A stretch of 64,000 bases of DNA from Psychroserpens luteus. Lineage in GTDB: Bacteria; Bacteroidota; Bacteroidia; Flavobacteriales; Flavobacteriaceae. The notes beneath the pieces are model-generated. The model was given only the letters and a program-made list of their open reading frames with translations. It had not been told where the DNA came from and ran no database searches. Positions 53,579-63,047 of this stretch are shown one piece after another; position 1 is the stretch's first letter, and each line of letters opens with the position of its first letter. Location of the stretch: NCBI RefSeq assembly GCF_015319355.1, contig NZ_JADILU010000004.1, positions 310,001 to 374,000 on the forward strand, read 5' to 3'. The position numbers and the translations under genes are program-made.

Positions 53579-56500
53579 ATGAGTTTTTTAAATTCAGTAC
53601 TAAAAGTATTTGTAGGAGACAAGTCCAAACAAGATGTTAAGGCACTTTCTCCAATTGTAGATCAAGTTAAAGCATTTGAAAGTGCGCTTGAGCAATTATC
53701 TCATGATGAGTTAAGGGCAAAAACAGCAGAATTCAAGGCTAAAATTGCTGAAGCTCGCAAACCACTTCAAGATAAAATTGATCAATTATTAAAAGATGCA
53801 GAAGCAACTGAAGATATTGATGCAAGAGAAGATATCTACGTAGAAATCGATAAAATCAAAGATGACATCTACACAGTTACTGAGGATGTTTTGACAGCTA
53901 TTATGCCAGAAGCTTTTGCTGTGGTTAAAGAAACTGCAAAACGTTTTGTTCATAATACAGAAATCCCTGTTACTGCAAACGAGTTTGACCGTTTAATCTC
54001 TGGAGAAAAGGATTATGTTTCTTTAAATGGTGATCAAGCCATTTGGGCAAATTCTTGGGATGCAGCAGGTAAGGCAATTACTTGGGACATGATTCATTAT
54101 GATGTTCAGTTAATTGGTGGAGCAGCAATGCACCAAGGTAAAATTGCAGAGATGCAAACTGGTGAAGGTAAAACGTTGGTAGCAACACTTCCTGTGTATT
54201 TAAATGCACTTGCTGGTAAAGGTGTGCACTTAGTAACGGTAAATGATTACTTAGCAAAACGTGATAGCGCGTGGATGGCACCAATCTTTCAGTTTCATGG
54301 TATGAGCATTGATTGTATTGATTACCACAGACCTAACAGTGAGGCACGTCGTAAAGCTTATAAAGCAGATATTACTTACGGTACAAATAACGAATTCGGT
54401 TTTGATTACCTAAGAGATAACATGGCACATTCGCCAGATGATTTGGTTCAACGTCCGCATCACTACGCGATTGTCGATGAGGTGGATTCTGTATTAGTTG
54501 ATGATGCGAGAACACCATTAATTATTTCTGGACCAATACCACAAGGTGATCGTCATGAGTTTACAGAGTTAAAACCTAAGGTTGATGATATTGCAAGTGT
54601 TCAAAAGAAAGAATTAGTAAGTGTACTTGCCGAAGCTAAAAAATTAATTGCTGCAGGAGATACAAAAGAAGGTGGTTTCCTATTATTGCGAGCTTATCGT
54701 GGTATTCCGAAGAACAAAGCATTAATTAAATTCTTGAGTGAAGAAGGGATTAAAGCTTTATTGCAAAAGACCGAAAACTTCTACATGCAAGATAACAACA
54801 GAGAAATGCCGAAAGTTGACGCAGAACTCTACTATGTTATTGAAGAGAAAAATAATCAAGTTGAATTAACAGATAAAGGTGTTGAATATCTCTCCGGAAA
54901 AGATAATCCAGATTTCTTCGTCATGCCCGAAATCGGGATGGAAATCTCTAAAATTGAGTCTAAAGGCTTAAGTAAAGAGGAAGAAGCTGATGCAAAAGAA
55001 GAGTTGTTTAGAGACTTCGGAATCAAATCTGAACGTATCCACACACTCAACCAATTACTTAAAGCCTACGCATTATTTGAAAAAGACATCCAATACGTTG
55101 TGATGGACAATAAAGTAATGATTGTAGATGAGCAAACTGGTCGTATTATGGATGGTCGTCGTTATAGTGACGGACTTCACCAAGCGATTGAAGCTAAAGA
55201 AAATGTAAAGATTGAAGATGCAACGCAAACTTTTGCGACTGTAACCTTACAAAATTACTTTAGAATGTACCGTAAACTGTCTGGTATGACAGGTACAGCA
55301 GTTACTGAAGCTGGAGAATTATGGGAAATCTATAAATTAGATGTTGTTGAAATTCCAACTAACAGACCAATTGTACGTGATGATAAACAAGATTTAGTTT
55401 ATAAAACTAAACGCGAAAAATACAACGCAGTTATTGATGATGTGACACAATTATCACAAGCTGGTCGTCCAGTATTGATTGGTACAACATCGGTTGAGAT
55501 TTCTGAGTTGTTAGGTAAAATGTTGAGTATTCGTAAGATTCCGCATAATGTCTTAAATGCAAAACAACACAAAAAAGAGGCAGAAATAGTTGACGAAGCT
55601 GGTAAAACAGGACAAGTTACTATTGCAACCAATATGGCTGGTCGTGGTACCGATATTAAACTATCTGATGAAGTAAAAGCAGCAGGAGGTTTAGCAATTG
55701 TTGGTACAGAGCGTCATGATTCTCGTCGTGTTGACAGACAGTTACGTGGTCGTGCAGGACGTCAAGGAGATCCAGGAAGTTCACAGTTTTACGTATCTCT
55801 AGAAGATAACTTAATGCGTCTATTTGGTAGTGAGCGTATTGCCAAAATGATGGATAAAATGGGATTACAAGAAGGTGAAGTGATTCAGCATTCTATGATT
55901 TCAAAATCTATTGAGCGTGCACAGAAAAAAGTTGAAGAGAACCAATTTGGGGTTCGTAAGCGTTTACTAGAATATGATGATGTGATGAATGCACAACGTG
56001 AGGTTGTTTACAAACGTCGTCGTCATGCACTAGAAGGTGATCGTCTTCGTGTGGATTTAGCAAATATGATTTATGATACTTCGGAAGGGATTGCAGAAGC
56101 GAACAAAGCGACTGAAGATTTCAAGAACTTCGAGTTTGAGTTGATTAGATACTTCTCTATGAGTTCACCAATTTCTGAAGCTGAATTCGGGAAATTAGGA
56201 ATTCAAGATATTGCTGGTAAAGTTTATAAAGCAGCATTTGAGCACTACAGAGCAAAAATGAAGCGTAACGCAGAGTTAGCATTCCCAGTGATTGAGAATG
56301 TATATATGAATCAGCGTGATAAGTACAAACGTATCGTTGTGCCTTTTACAGATGGTGTTAAAAACTTACAAGTTGTAACAGATCTAGAAAAAGCATACGA
56401 AACAAGAGGAACACAGTTAATCAATGATTTTGAAAAGAACATTTCATTAGCCATTGTTGATGATGCTTGGAAAACACATTTACGTAAAATGGATGAATTA

Positions 56501-56935
56501 AAGCAATCGGTTCAATTAGCGGTTCATGAGCAAAAAGATCCTTTATTAATTTACAAGTTTGAAGCTTTTGAGTTATTCAAAGAAATGATTGATCAAGTAA
56601 ATAAAGATGTGATTTCATTCTTATTTAAAGGAGAATTACCTCAGGAAACTCAAAACAACATTCAAGAAGCAAAAGAGCGTAAAGAAGAAAAGCTACAAAC
56701 GCAAAAAGACGAGATTCCTAATATGGATGAACGTGCTGCGCAAAGTAGATCTGTTGGTTCTGGAGCATCTCGTCAACAAGAAGTTATAGAAACTATTGTA
56801 CGTGACAAACCAAAAATTGGACGTAATGATCGTGTGACAATTAAACACGTCATGAGTGGTGAGAATAAAACCGTAAAATACAAACAGGCTGAGCCTTTAA
56901 TCGCAAAGGGTGAGTGGGTTTTGATTGAGGACTAG
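53579..56935 (+). CDS. secA: Preprotein translocase ATPase SecA
   Basis: Motor of Sec protein export. Walker A region MQTGEGKTLVATLP (about 190-203), DEVDSVLVDDARTPLI (Walker B/DEAD), TNMAGRGTDIKL, GTERHDSRRVDRQLRGRAGRQGDPG split over helicase motifs V-VI, and a helical scaffold. 1118 aa is much longer than E. coli SecA (901) because of an insertion after about residue 320 (VDDIASVQKKELVSVLAEAKK to MPKVDAELYYVIEE), known from Bacteroidota. The C-terminus ends VTIKHVMSGENKTVKYKQAE-type sequence and has no Cys-x-Cys zinc motif. Confidence 0.97.
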   Translation: MSFLNSVLKVFVGDKSKQDVKALSPIVDQVKAFESALEQLSHDELRAKTAEFKAKIAEARKPLQDKIDQLLKDAEATEDIDAREDIYVEIDKIKDDIYTVTEDVLTAIMPEAFAVVKETAKRFVHNTEIPVTANEFDRLISGEKDYVSLNGDQAIWANSWDAAGKAITWDMIHYDVQLIGGAAMHQGKIAEMQTGEGKTLVATLPVYLNALAGKGVHLVTVNDYLAKRDSAWMAPIFQFHGMSIDCIDYHRPNSEARRKAYKADITYGTNNEFGFDYLRDNMAHSPDDLVQRPHHYAIVDEVDSVLVDDARTPLIISGPIPQGDRHEFTELKPKVDDIASVQKKELVSVLAEAKKLIAAGDTKEGGFLLLRAYRGIPKNKALIKFLSEEGIKALLQKTENFYMQDNNREMPKVDAELYYVIEEKNNQVELTDKGVEYLSGKDNPDFFVMPEIGMEISKIESKGLSKEEEADAKEELFRDFGIKSERIHTLNQLLKAYALFEKDIQYVVMDNKVMIVDEQTGRIMDGRRYSDGLHQAIEAKENVKIEDATQTFATVTLQNYFRMYRKLSGMTGTAVTEAGELWEIYKLDVVEIPTNRPIVRDDKQDLVYKTKREKYNAVIDDVTQLSQAGRPVLIGTTSVEISELLGKMLSIRKIPHNVLNAKQHKKEAEIVDEAGKTGQVTIATNMAGRGTDIKLSDEVKAAGGLAIVGTERHDSRRVDRQLRGRAGRQGDPGSSQFYVSLEDNLMRLFGSERIAKMMDKMGLQEGEVIQHSMISKSIERAQKKVEENQFGVRKRLLEYDDVMNAQREVVYKRRRHALEGDRLRVDLANMIYDTSEGIAEANKATEDFKNFEFELIRYFSMSSPISEAEFGKLGIQDIAGKVYKAAFEHYRAKMKRNAELAFPVIENVYMNQRDKYKRIVVPFTDGVKNLQVVTDLEKAYETRGTQLINDFEKNISLAIVDDAWKTHLRKMDELKQSVQLAVHEQKDPLLIYKFEAFELFKEMIDQVNKDVISFLFKGELPQETQNNIQEAKERKEEKLQTQKDEIPNMDERAAQSRSVGSGASRQQEVIETIVRDKPKIGRNDRVTIKHVMSGENKTVKYKQAEPLIAKGEWVLIED

Positions 56936-56982
56936 TTTACAAGTGACGTTTGGCAGATTACTTAGATGTAATAAAACAGACT

Positions 56983-57009
56983 GTCATTCAGAGCATAGTG
57001 AAGAATCTC
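56983..57009. repeat. GTCATTC...GAATCTC intergenic repeat
   Basis: GTCATTCAGAGCATAGTGAAG followed by AATCTC is the widespread Bacteroidota intergenic word in which GTCATTC and GAATCTC bracket a short insert. It belongs with the elements at 60712-60778, 60840-60866, 63801-63827 and 63847-63963. Confidence 0.6.
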
Positions 57010-57046
57010 AAATAAAATTATCATTTCGTTTTACTACGGAAATTTA

Positions 57047-57075
57047 AAATCTCAAACTTATGTTTGGGATTTTTT
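57047..57075 (+). terminator. Intrinsic terminator of secA
   Basis: AAATCTCAAAC (57047-57057) pairs with GTTTGGGATTT (57062-57072), one T-G wobble, 4-base loop, then Ts to 57075. Confidence 0.8.
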
Positions 57076-57206
57076 GTTTAACATTTACCTAGTTCTATGT
57101 GATGACTTTATGAATATAAATGGCGAACTTCGCTCCTAGCTATAGTCACTTATTAGAACATATCTTAAGCAATTCTAGAAATTGAAGATATAATTAAAGA
57201 AAAATA

Positions 57207-57857
57207 ATGAAAAAATTAAAAGAACAAACTGATGCTAAAATAGAAGCAGGAAGACTTGCTAAACCTGAATTCATGAAAGGTGTTGATGACATTATCAACA
57301 AAGCAAAAACGTTCCTAGAAGGAAGTAATGCTATCAAAATTGGACAAAAAGCTCCAAATTTTGAGCTTCCTAATCCTAAAGGTCAATTGATATCTTTAGA
57401 AACCTTATTAAGTACAGGTCCTGTTGTTGTGACATTTTATCGTGGTGATTGGTGCCCTTATTGCAACTTACAACTTAGAGCTTTGCAAATAAAATTAGAT
57501 GACATACATTCACTAGGCGCTACATTAGTTGCTATTAGTCCGCAAGTACCAGATGGATCAATGACAGAAAGTGAAATTAATAACATGGATTTTATTGTAT
57601 TATCTGATCAAGATGCAAAAGTGTCTTCACAATATGGAGTTTCTTGGAACGTACCAGAATTTTTGATGGATCATATGCGAGTTGATCGAAATCTTGATTT
57701 AGATAAAATCAATAATGGTAATGGAAGCATATTACCTATCCCAGCTACATTTATATTAAATCCTGACGGAGTTGTCACTTGGAACTACGTTAATGTTGAT
57801 TATAGAACACGTGCTGAACCTGATGACATTATTGAGGCTTTACAGCAAATTTCTTAA
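57207..57857 (+). CDS. Peroxiredoxin-like (AhpC/TSA) protein
   Basis: 216 aa thioredoxin-fold protein. An N-terminal helical part (about 1-45) is followed by GQKAPNFELPNPKGQLISLE and VVVTFYRGDWCPYCNLQLRAL, a WCPYC redox centre of the peroxiredoxin-like group. No signal peptide, so cytoplasmic. Probably reduces peroxides or acts as a disulfide reductant. Its own transcription unit after the secA terminator; no clear promoter was found. Confidence 0.88.
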   Translation: MKKLKEQTDAKIEAGRLAKPEFMKGVDDIINKAKTFLEGSNAIKIGQKAPNFELPNPKGQLISLETLLSTGPVVVTFYRGDWCPYCNLQLRALQIKLDDIHSLGATLVAISPQVPDGSMTESEINNMDFIVLSDQDAKVSSQYGVSWNVPEFLMDHMRVDRNLDLDKINNGNGSILPIPATFILNPDGVVTWNYVNVDYRTRAEPDDIIEALQQIS

Positions 57858-57937
57858 GGATTTAAAAAATTACGAGTTGACATTAAACCTTCAATAGCTT
57901 TTAAAGTCTAACAAACATAATTTTAAAGATTTTATGT

Positions 57938-58498
57938 TTGATTCTTGCAAAAAACAATAATATAACACTGACTACAAGATATTTATCGCTTGCTTTTTTT
58001 ATAGTTTTATGCATAAGCTGTAAAAACAAGACCACAAAAGTAGAAACGACTAATTCTCAAAATATAGCACTAAATAAAGAGATTCCTGTCTATGATTTTA
58101 AAACTCTAGAACCTCTACTTTATACGGAATCTAACACAACTTACATTGTGAATTTTTGGGCCATGTGGTGCGCACCTTGCGTAAAAGAATTGCCATACAT
58201 ACAGCACTATGCTAAAACCTATCCTGACACCGAAATCTTATTAATAAGTTTAGATTTTAAAGAAGATATAGATACAAAGCTTAAACCTTTTTTAGAGAAT
58301 AAAAACATTACATCTAAAGTAATTTTATTAGATGATCCAGATGCTAACACGTGGATAGATAAAATAGATCCAAACTGGTCTGGAGCGATACCTTTTACGA
58401 TTATTTTCAATGCTGAAAAGCGTGCTTTTTATGAACGCTCTTTTGAGAGTTTTGAAGATTTAGAAAACGAAGTAACTAATACAATACATAAATCCTAA
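57938..58498 (+). CDS. TlpA-like thiol-disulfide lipoprotein
   Basis: 186 aa. Signal peptide with lipobox FFIVLCISC, then a thioredoxin domain with IVNFWAMWCAPCVKELPYIQ (CAPC active site) and GAIPFTIIF (cis-Pro loop). Envelope-anchored reductant of the TlpA/ResA type. The TTG start at 57938 lies inside a TATGTTTG word at 57933-57940 that looks like a -7 element, so the true start may be a weaker codon downstream; no in-frame ATG precedes the signal peptide. Confidence 0.85.
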   Translation: MILAKNNNITLTTRYLSLAFFIVLCISCKNKTTKVETTNSQNIALNKEIPVYDFKTLEPLLYTESNTTYIVNFWAMWCAPCVKELPYIQHYAKTYPDTEILLISLDFKEDIDTKLKPFLENKNITSKVILLDDPDANTWIDKIDPNWSGAIPFTIIFNAEKRAFYERSFESFEDLENEVTNTIHKS

Positions 58499-58503
58499 TA
58501 CAA

Positions 58504-59283
58504 ATGAAAAAAGTAAGTATGTTAATTGCCATCATTGGTTTATCTACAAGTGTATTACTCTCTTGTAAAAATGAAACTAGTGGTAAAAAAGAGTTATCAG
58601 AAAATCAACATAAAGACCAAAAAGGACCACATAGAGATGGAGATCATAAAGGACCTCCTCCAGGTGACAGAAAAGGTCCACCTCATGATGGTGAGCGCAA
58701 AGGACCTCCAGGTGGAAGCCCAGAACAAACCAAGACTATAGAAGAAATTGGAGGTTATAACATTGGTGATGTCGCTACAGATTTCAATCTTAAAAATGTA
58801 GATGGCGCTATGGTATCGTTAGCAAGTATAGACAATGCTAAAGGCTACATTGTAACGTTTACTTGTAATGAATGTCCGTTTTCTAAGTTATATGAAGACC
58901 GTTTAATTGCTATTAATGATACGTATGCTCCTCAAGGCTATCCTGTAATAGCCATTAACCCAAATAGTCCTGAGAATGAAAAAGAAGGTTATGAAGCCAT
59001 GCAACAACGTTCTAAAGAGAAAGGATTTACGTTTCCTTACTTAGTTGATGAAGGACAAAACATCTACCCACAATATGGTGCTGTAAGAACACCTCATGTA
59101 TTTTTATTAGACAGTGAGCGTAAGGTGCAATACATTGGGACTATAGATGACAATGCAAAATCTCCAGAAGATGTCAAAGTAAAATATCTAGAAGATGCTA
59201 TCAAAGCATTAGAAGCTGGTACAACACCAGAACCAAATTTTACTAAAGCTATTGGGTGCCCAATTAAGGCTAGTAGAGCTTAA
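58504..59283 (+). CDS. Redoxin-domain lipoprotein with Gly-Pro-Asp-His repeat linker
   Basis: 259 aa. Lipobox LSTSVLLSC, then a hydrophilic linker (about residues 40-76) of imperfect repeats around KGPP with Asp, His and Arg, followed by an AhpC/TSA-type domain: VATDFNLKNVDGAMVSLASI, VTFTCNECPFSKLYEDRL (C-x2-C) and AVRTPHVFLLD. The linker may bind metal or only span the periplasm. Starts 5 bases after the TlpA-like gene and is surely cotranscribed with it; terminator at 59307-59338. Confidence 0.87.
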   Translation: MKKVSMLIAIIGLSTSVLLSCKNETSGKKELSENQHKDQKGPHRDGDHKGPPPGDRKGPPHDGERKGPPGGSPEQTKTIEEIGGYNIGDVATDFNLKNVDGAMVSLASIDNAKGYIVTFTCNECPFSKLYEDRLIAINDTYAPQGYPVIAINPNSPENEKEGYEAMQQRSKEKGFTFPYLVDEGQNIYPQYGAVRTPHVFLLDSERKVQYIGTIDDNAKSPEDVKVKYLEDAIKALEAGTTPEPNFTKAIGCPIKASRA

Positions 59284-59306
59284 GAAATTATCGCTTAATA
59301 GATTAT

Positions 59307-59338
59307 AAAAAATCCCGAACTTAGGTTTGGGATTTTTT
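59307..59338 (+). terminator. Intrinsic terminator of the redoxin operon
   Basis: AAAAAATCCCGAAC (59307-59320), loop TTAG, GTTTGGGATTTTTT (59325-59338): a 14-bp stem with one G-T pair running directly into the T tract; the A tract on the other side makes it bidirectional. Confidence 0.85.
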
Positions 59339-59350
59339 GTGTTTAAAATA

Positions 59351-59366
59351 TACGTAGAACTACGTA
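59351..59366. repeat. 16-bp palindrome
   Basis: TACGTAG, AA, CTACGTA. It lies 13 bases after the terminator in a gene-free stretch (59339-59512). No T run, so not a terminator; possibly a regulator site or repeat remnant. Confidence 0.4.
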
Positions 59367-59512
59367 TTGACTTTATCAAAAAAATAGTCGAACTTCGTTT
59401 AACTGCGGATATCGAGAATTGAAACTGTTGATATCCAAGCGTATTAAACAAAACCCCTAGAATTCACCTTTCAAAATTTTTCAGTATCTTCATTCCAACG
59501 AACTCATCACAC

Positions 59513-59923
59513 ATGATCATGAAAAATATATTGGCAACCATTGTAGGCCTCATCGTAGCCTCATTAACCGTATATCTTTTTGAAACCTTAATTGGTCATA
59601 CTCTATTTCCTTTACCAGAAGGTGCCAACCCAATGGATATGGAATGGATAAAAAATAACATGGACCAAATCCCAACTGGCGCAAAAGTCATGGTGGTAAT
59701 TGGTCATTTTATGGGTATTGTTGTAGGCATGTTTGTTGCAAGATTAATCTCTAAAACGAGTATGGTTCCTGCCTATATTGTTGGAGGTTTGATGCTCGCA
59801 GCCACTATTTTTAATGTGGCAATGCTACCAAAAGAATTATGGTTTAGTATTAGTGATATTGTGCTTGCTGTTGTTGGTTTATTGATTGGAAAATCATTGG
59901 CTAAGCGACAGTTGAAAATTTAA
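59513..59923 (+). CDS. Small four-helix membrane protein, 136 aa
   Basis: Not assigned to a family. Four hydrophobic segments: NILATIVGLIVASLTVYLF, VMVVIGHFMGIVVGMFVA, YIVGGLMLAATIFNVAML and ISDIVLAVVGLLIGKSLA, with a periplasmic loop rich in Met, Asn and Asp between the first two. The second in-frame ATG (59519) could also start it. Gene status is well supported by composition. Confidence 0.75.
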   Translation: MIMKNILATIVGLIVASLTVYLFETLIGHTLFPLPEGANPMDMEWIKNNMDQIPTGAKVMVVIGHFMGIVVGMFVARLISKTSMVPAYIVGGLMLAATIFNVAMLPKELWFSISDIVLAVVGLLIGKSLAKRQLKI

Positions 59924-60021
59924 AAAATTAATCTTATTTAAAATTTTGTATCTTTTGTTTGCTTTTAGACCGAGCGCAATGTTACACTCGTAATTTTTTC
60001 AAAAACAATAAACATAAATTC

Positions 60022-60702
60022 ATGAAACATATTATCATAGCCTTTATTTTTACAGGAATTTTAATGTCTTGTAATTCATCAGACAAAACAAAAACGACAA
60101 CTGAAGATTCCGCAGAAATGGAATCTAAAGAAAAAAACATAGCAATTGAAAGTAATAGAGAATTAAAGTCTATTACTACTGATGCTGATCTAATCGCCAC
60201 AGCATTAATGGCTGCTCCTGAAGAAAGCAGAGCCGATTCTAAAGTCATTGGATATAATATGAAAGGTGAATTTGTGACACTTAAAGAAGGCACTAACGAA
60301 TTTATAATTCTCGCTGACGATCCTAACAAAAACGGATTTAGCGCAGCTTGTTATCATAAGGATCTTGAGCCATTTATGGCAAGAGGAAGAGTTCTAAAAG
60401 CAGAAGGAAAATCACATCAAGACATATTTGAAATCCGTGAAGAAGAAATGAAATCTGGTGCACTTAAAATCACAACAGGAGCAACCTTACATATTTACTA
60501 TGGAGCAAAAACAGATTTCGATCCTAAAACATCAAAAGTAGATGGTGCACAAATGCGCTATGTCGTTTATATGCCTTTTGCAACCTCAGAGTCTACAGGT
60601 TTACCAGAAGCACCAATCGCTACAAACCATCCTTGGATCATGAATCCTGGAACGCATAGAGCGCACATTATGATTTCCCCTTTGCCTGAAGAACATAATT
60701 AA
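60022..60702 (+). CDS. Uncharacterised lipoprotein, 226 aa
   Basis: From the ATG at 60022: MKHIIIAFIFTGILMSC gives a lipoprotein signal, then a Lys/Thr/Glu-rich linker and a globular domain (ATALMAAPEESRADSKVIGY, FIILADDPNKNGFSAACYHK, TGATLHIYYGAKTDF, HPWIMNPGTHRAHIMIS). A longer frame from 59959 would bury the lipobox. Conserved-looking His and Cys residues are scattered through the domain. No family recognised. Confidence 0.8.
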   Translation: MKHIIIAFIFTGILMSCNSSDKTKTTTEDSAEMESKEKNIAIESNRELKSITTDADLIATALMAAPEESRADSKVIGYNMKGEFVTLKEGTNEFIILADDPNKNGFSAACYHKDLEPFMARGRVLKAEGKSHQDIFEIREEEMKSGALKITTGATLHIYYGAKTDFDPKTSKVDGAQMRYVVYMPFATSESTGLPEAPIATNHPWIMNPGTHRAHIMISPLPEEHN

Positions 60703-60711
60703 TATTGATTT

Positions 60712-60778
60712 GTCATTCCTGCAAAAGCAGGAATCTATTAAACCTATTTTTGTGGATTCCTGCCTGCGCAGGAATGAC
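60712..60778. repeat. Dyad repeat of two GTCATTCCTGC hairpins
   Basis: Two hairpins, ATTCCTGC/GCAGGAAT each with a 4-base loop (60715-60734; 60756-60775), in mirror order so that the whole element starts GTCATTCC and ends GGAATGAC. It lies between the lipoprotein gene and the converging LRR gene and could also act as a transcription stop. Confidence 0.75.
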
Positions 60779-60839
60779 GAACTAAAGTGTTTGCTGTTTT
60801 TATTTAATTTTTAACAAGCGACAAATGATGAGATGAGAT

Positions 60840-60866
60840 GAGATTCCTCCTATCGTCGGAATGACA
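60840..60866. repeat. 27-bp repeat, copy 1
   Basis: GAGATTCCTCCTATCGTCGG plus AATGACA; identical to 63801-63827. ATTCC and GGAAT can pair. Same GTCATTCC/GAATCTC word family, inverted. Confidence 0.75.
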
Positions 60867-60886
60867 AAAGATACAACTCAAAAGAA

Positions 60887-62983
60887 TCATTCTTTAATAA
60901 ACTTCTGCGTTAATTCTCCATTTTCCGAAGAGAGTTTTACAACATAAACACCAAGTGCCAATTTTTGTAAATTAATGGTACGTTGTATTTCATTTCTGTA
61001 GAAAACAATGGATTGTAGTAAGTGACCGTTAATATCATAAATGGATGCTTTTTCAATGTTTACTTCGGAAGAAATATGCAATTTATCATTAACAGGATTT
61101 GGATATAATTTTACGCTAGCACTTAATTCTTGATCATCTACTGACAAATTTTCTTCGACAGTTATCATATAATCATTAGTAATAATTGGAAAATTGAAAT
61201 CAAAATAGATTTCAGCATCGTTGCTGAATGTATCTCCAATTACTAACGTTTCTAGAGTTTTAATCTTGAAAGTTACATAACCATCATTATTAGCATCATC
61301 AAAGGGTAAGTTGATATTTTCAAAAATAAACTCAACTTCATTTGTATTTTGAATTCTAGTAATAAAATCATGGCTTGCGTCTAAAGGAACCAAAGTATTG
61401 ATATCAAATTTACTCATATCAATATCATCTTTGACAACAACGTTGATGGCACTTGCTGTACCTGTGTTTTCAAAACGAATCTTATAACGCAGATATTCTC
61501 CAACCATAGCTTCTCTAATGACGTCACCTTCTAAACACGTTTTATCATTTGGATCAAAAGAGTTTACTACAGATTGCTTAATTGATGTAATATTATCCAC
61601 TTCATGTAAATCACTTGAGATTGGATTTATTACGGACTGGAATCCAATTTCATCACCGCCATTTACAGGATAATCAGGATCTGTTGGAGTATTAAAATTT
61701 ATCGTGATAAAGATTTCTCTAGTTTCAAAAGGTAATAAATTTGCATAATTCCATTCTAAAGAACCAAAAGATTGCATATTTGGATTTGGATTTGGATTTG
61801 ATGATACAAAATCAACAACATAGTCATCAAAATTAAATTCTACCGTCCCTGTCATTGCAGTTGCTCCCTTATTTTTATAAATCATTTTATAATCCGCATC
61901 AAAGCCAGGTCTCGCATCATTTAAAGGAATAATATAGATTTCCAAATCTTGAAAATTCTCAGTTGGTGAAATACAAAAATTTTGAGAGATAGAACTTCCA
62001 TCTTCCGGAAAATCAAGAATTAAACTAGATGGTGTAACATTATAATATTCGAGATTTTCAAATGTTGGCGCAATAGTAAAAGATCCTTCGCCAAAGTTCA
62101 TGAAGTAATTACCGCTACCATCAGGCACAAAATAAGCGTTATCATTTTGGGAGTTGATACTAAATTTTAAATTAGGATAAACCAGATCGTTAATGTCGCA
62201 ACCGTTATCATCAATATCAAGTTTGACATTACCATTTACTGTGAAAATATCTCCTCCTGACTCAAATGAGCAATAAGAATTTACTACGCAATTAGTGTAA
62301 CCATAAAAATCAACTCTACTCTGAATGGCTTCCAGCTCTGATTCATCCACGCAAATAAATTGAAGATTAGGACAGTTTTCTATAAACAAACTACCCATAT
62401 TTAGATCATTCCCATTCTTCATGAAAATTGTATTGATATTACTATCCTGAATTACTAACTGACCTAAATTTGGATTTTGACTAATATCTATTTGTGAAAT
62501 AAGGTTATCGCTTATATAAAACTCTTGAAGAAGTATGTTTTGACTCAAATCAATATCTGCAATCTGGTTGCTATTACATTTTATATAAATAATCTCTAAA
62601 TTATTGGTTACATCTAAAGCTACTAGTTGATTGAATTCGCAATTAATAACTCTTAGTGCCAAATTCAATGATAAATCGACATTTGTTATATTGTTTTGTG
62701 GACACCATAAATACTCTAAACTAGTAAAATAACCTATTCCTTCTATAGAGCTTATAGCGTTATTATTTAAATATAAGTGTGTAATATTAACAACTTCACT
62801 TTCTTCTATTTCTCCATCATTATTTGAGTCTGCATCAACATCTCCAGTACCGTCATTATTTAAGTCAACACAATTTGTGTTAATTAAAGCATTTTTAAAA
62901 TTAGCATCGGGAATATCGATAATTTGTGCTTGTATAAAACCAAAAGAAAAAAGTAAAAAAATAATAGAGTAGAATTGTCTCAT
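60887..62983 (-). CDS. Secreted leucine-rich-repeat protein with T9SS type A sorting domain
   Basis: 698 aa. Signal peptide (YSIIFLLFSFGFIQAQ), an EF-hand-like Asp-rich stretch (DLNNDGTGDVDADSNNDGEI), about eight leucine-rich repeats of SDS22/bacteroidete type (residues about 65-215), a beta-sandwich middle, a DUF7619/conserved-repeat domain (SFDPNDKTCLEGD ... GEYLRYKIRFENTGTASAIN) and a C-terminal T9SS sorting domain (VKLYPNPVNDKLHIS ... GVYVVKLSSENG). Exported through Sec and the type IX system to the surface; possible adhesin. Promoter at 63002-63035. Confidence 0.92.
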   Translation of the reverse strand: MRQFYSIIFLLFSFGFIQAQIIDIPDANFKNALINTNCVDLNNDGTGDVDADSNNDGEIEESEVVNITHLYLNNNAISSIEGIGYFTSLEYLWCPQNNITNVDLSLNLALRVINCEFNQLVALDVTNNLEIIYIKCNSNQIADIDLSQNILLQEFYISDNLISQIDISQNPNLGQLVIQDSNINTIFMKNGNDLNMGSLFIENCPNLQFICVDESELEAIQSRVDFYGYTNCVVNSYCSFESGGDIFTVNGNVKLDIDDNGCDINDLVYPNLKFSINSQNDNAYFVPDGSGNYFMNFGEGSFTIAPTFENLEYYNVTPSSLILDFPEDGSSISQNFCISPTENFQDLEIYIIPLNDARPGFDADYKMIYKNKGATAMTGTVEFNFDDYVVDFVSSNPNPNPNMQSFGSLEWNYANLLPFETREIFITINFNTPTDPDYPVNGGDEIGFQSVINPISSDLHEVDNITSIKQSVVNSFDPNDKTCLEGDVIREAMVGEYLRYKIRFENTGTASAINVVVKDDIDMSKFDINTLVPLDASHDFITRIQNTNEVEFIFENINLPFDDANNDGYVTFKIKTLETLVIGDTFSNDAEIYFDFNFPIITNDYMITVEENLSVDDQELSASVKLYPNPVNDKLHISSEVNIEKASIYDINGHLLQSIVFYRNEIQRTINLQKLALGVYVVKLSSENGELTQKFIKE

Positions 62984-63001
62984 AGAAGTTATAATTTCCT
63001 A

Positions 63002-63035
63002 CAAATATAAGATTATTAGTGAATTAAGTTTTCAA
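63002..63035 (-). promoter_or_regulatory. Promoter for the LRR/T9SS protein
   Basis: Minus strand TTG (63035-63033), 23 bases, TATATTTG (63009-63002); perfect -7, about 19 bases before the ATG at 62983. Confidence 0.55.
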
Positions 63036-63047
63036 TTAAAGTCGTTA

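Noticed and set aside
61779-61801. Hexanucleotide TTTGGA repeat in the LRR gene
   Set aside because: Only about three units, encoding an Asn-Pro run in a linker; too short to argue for phase variation.
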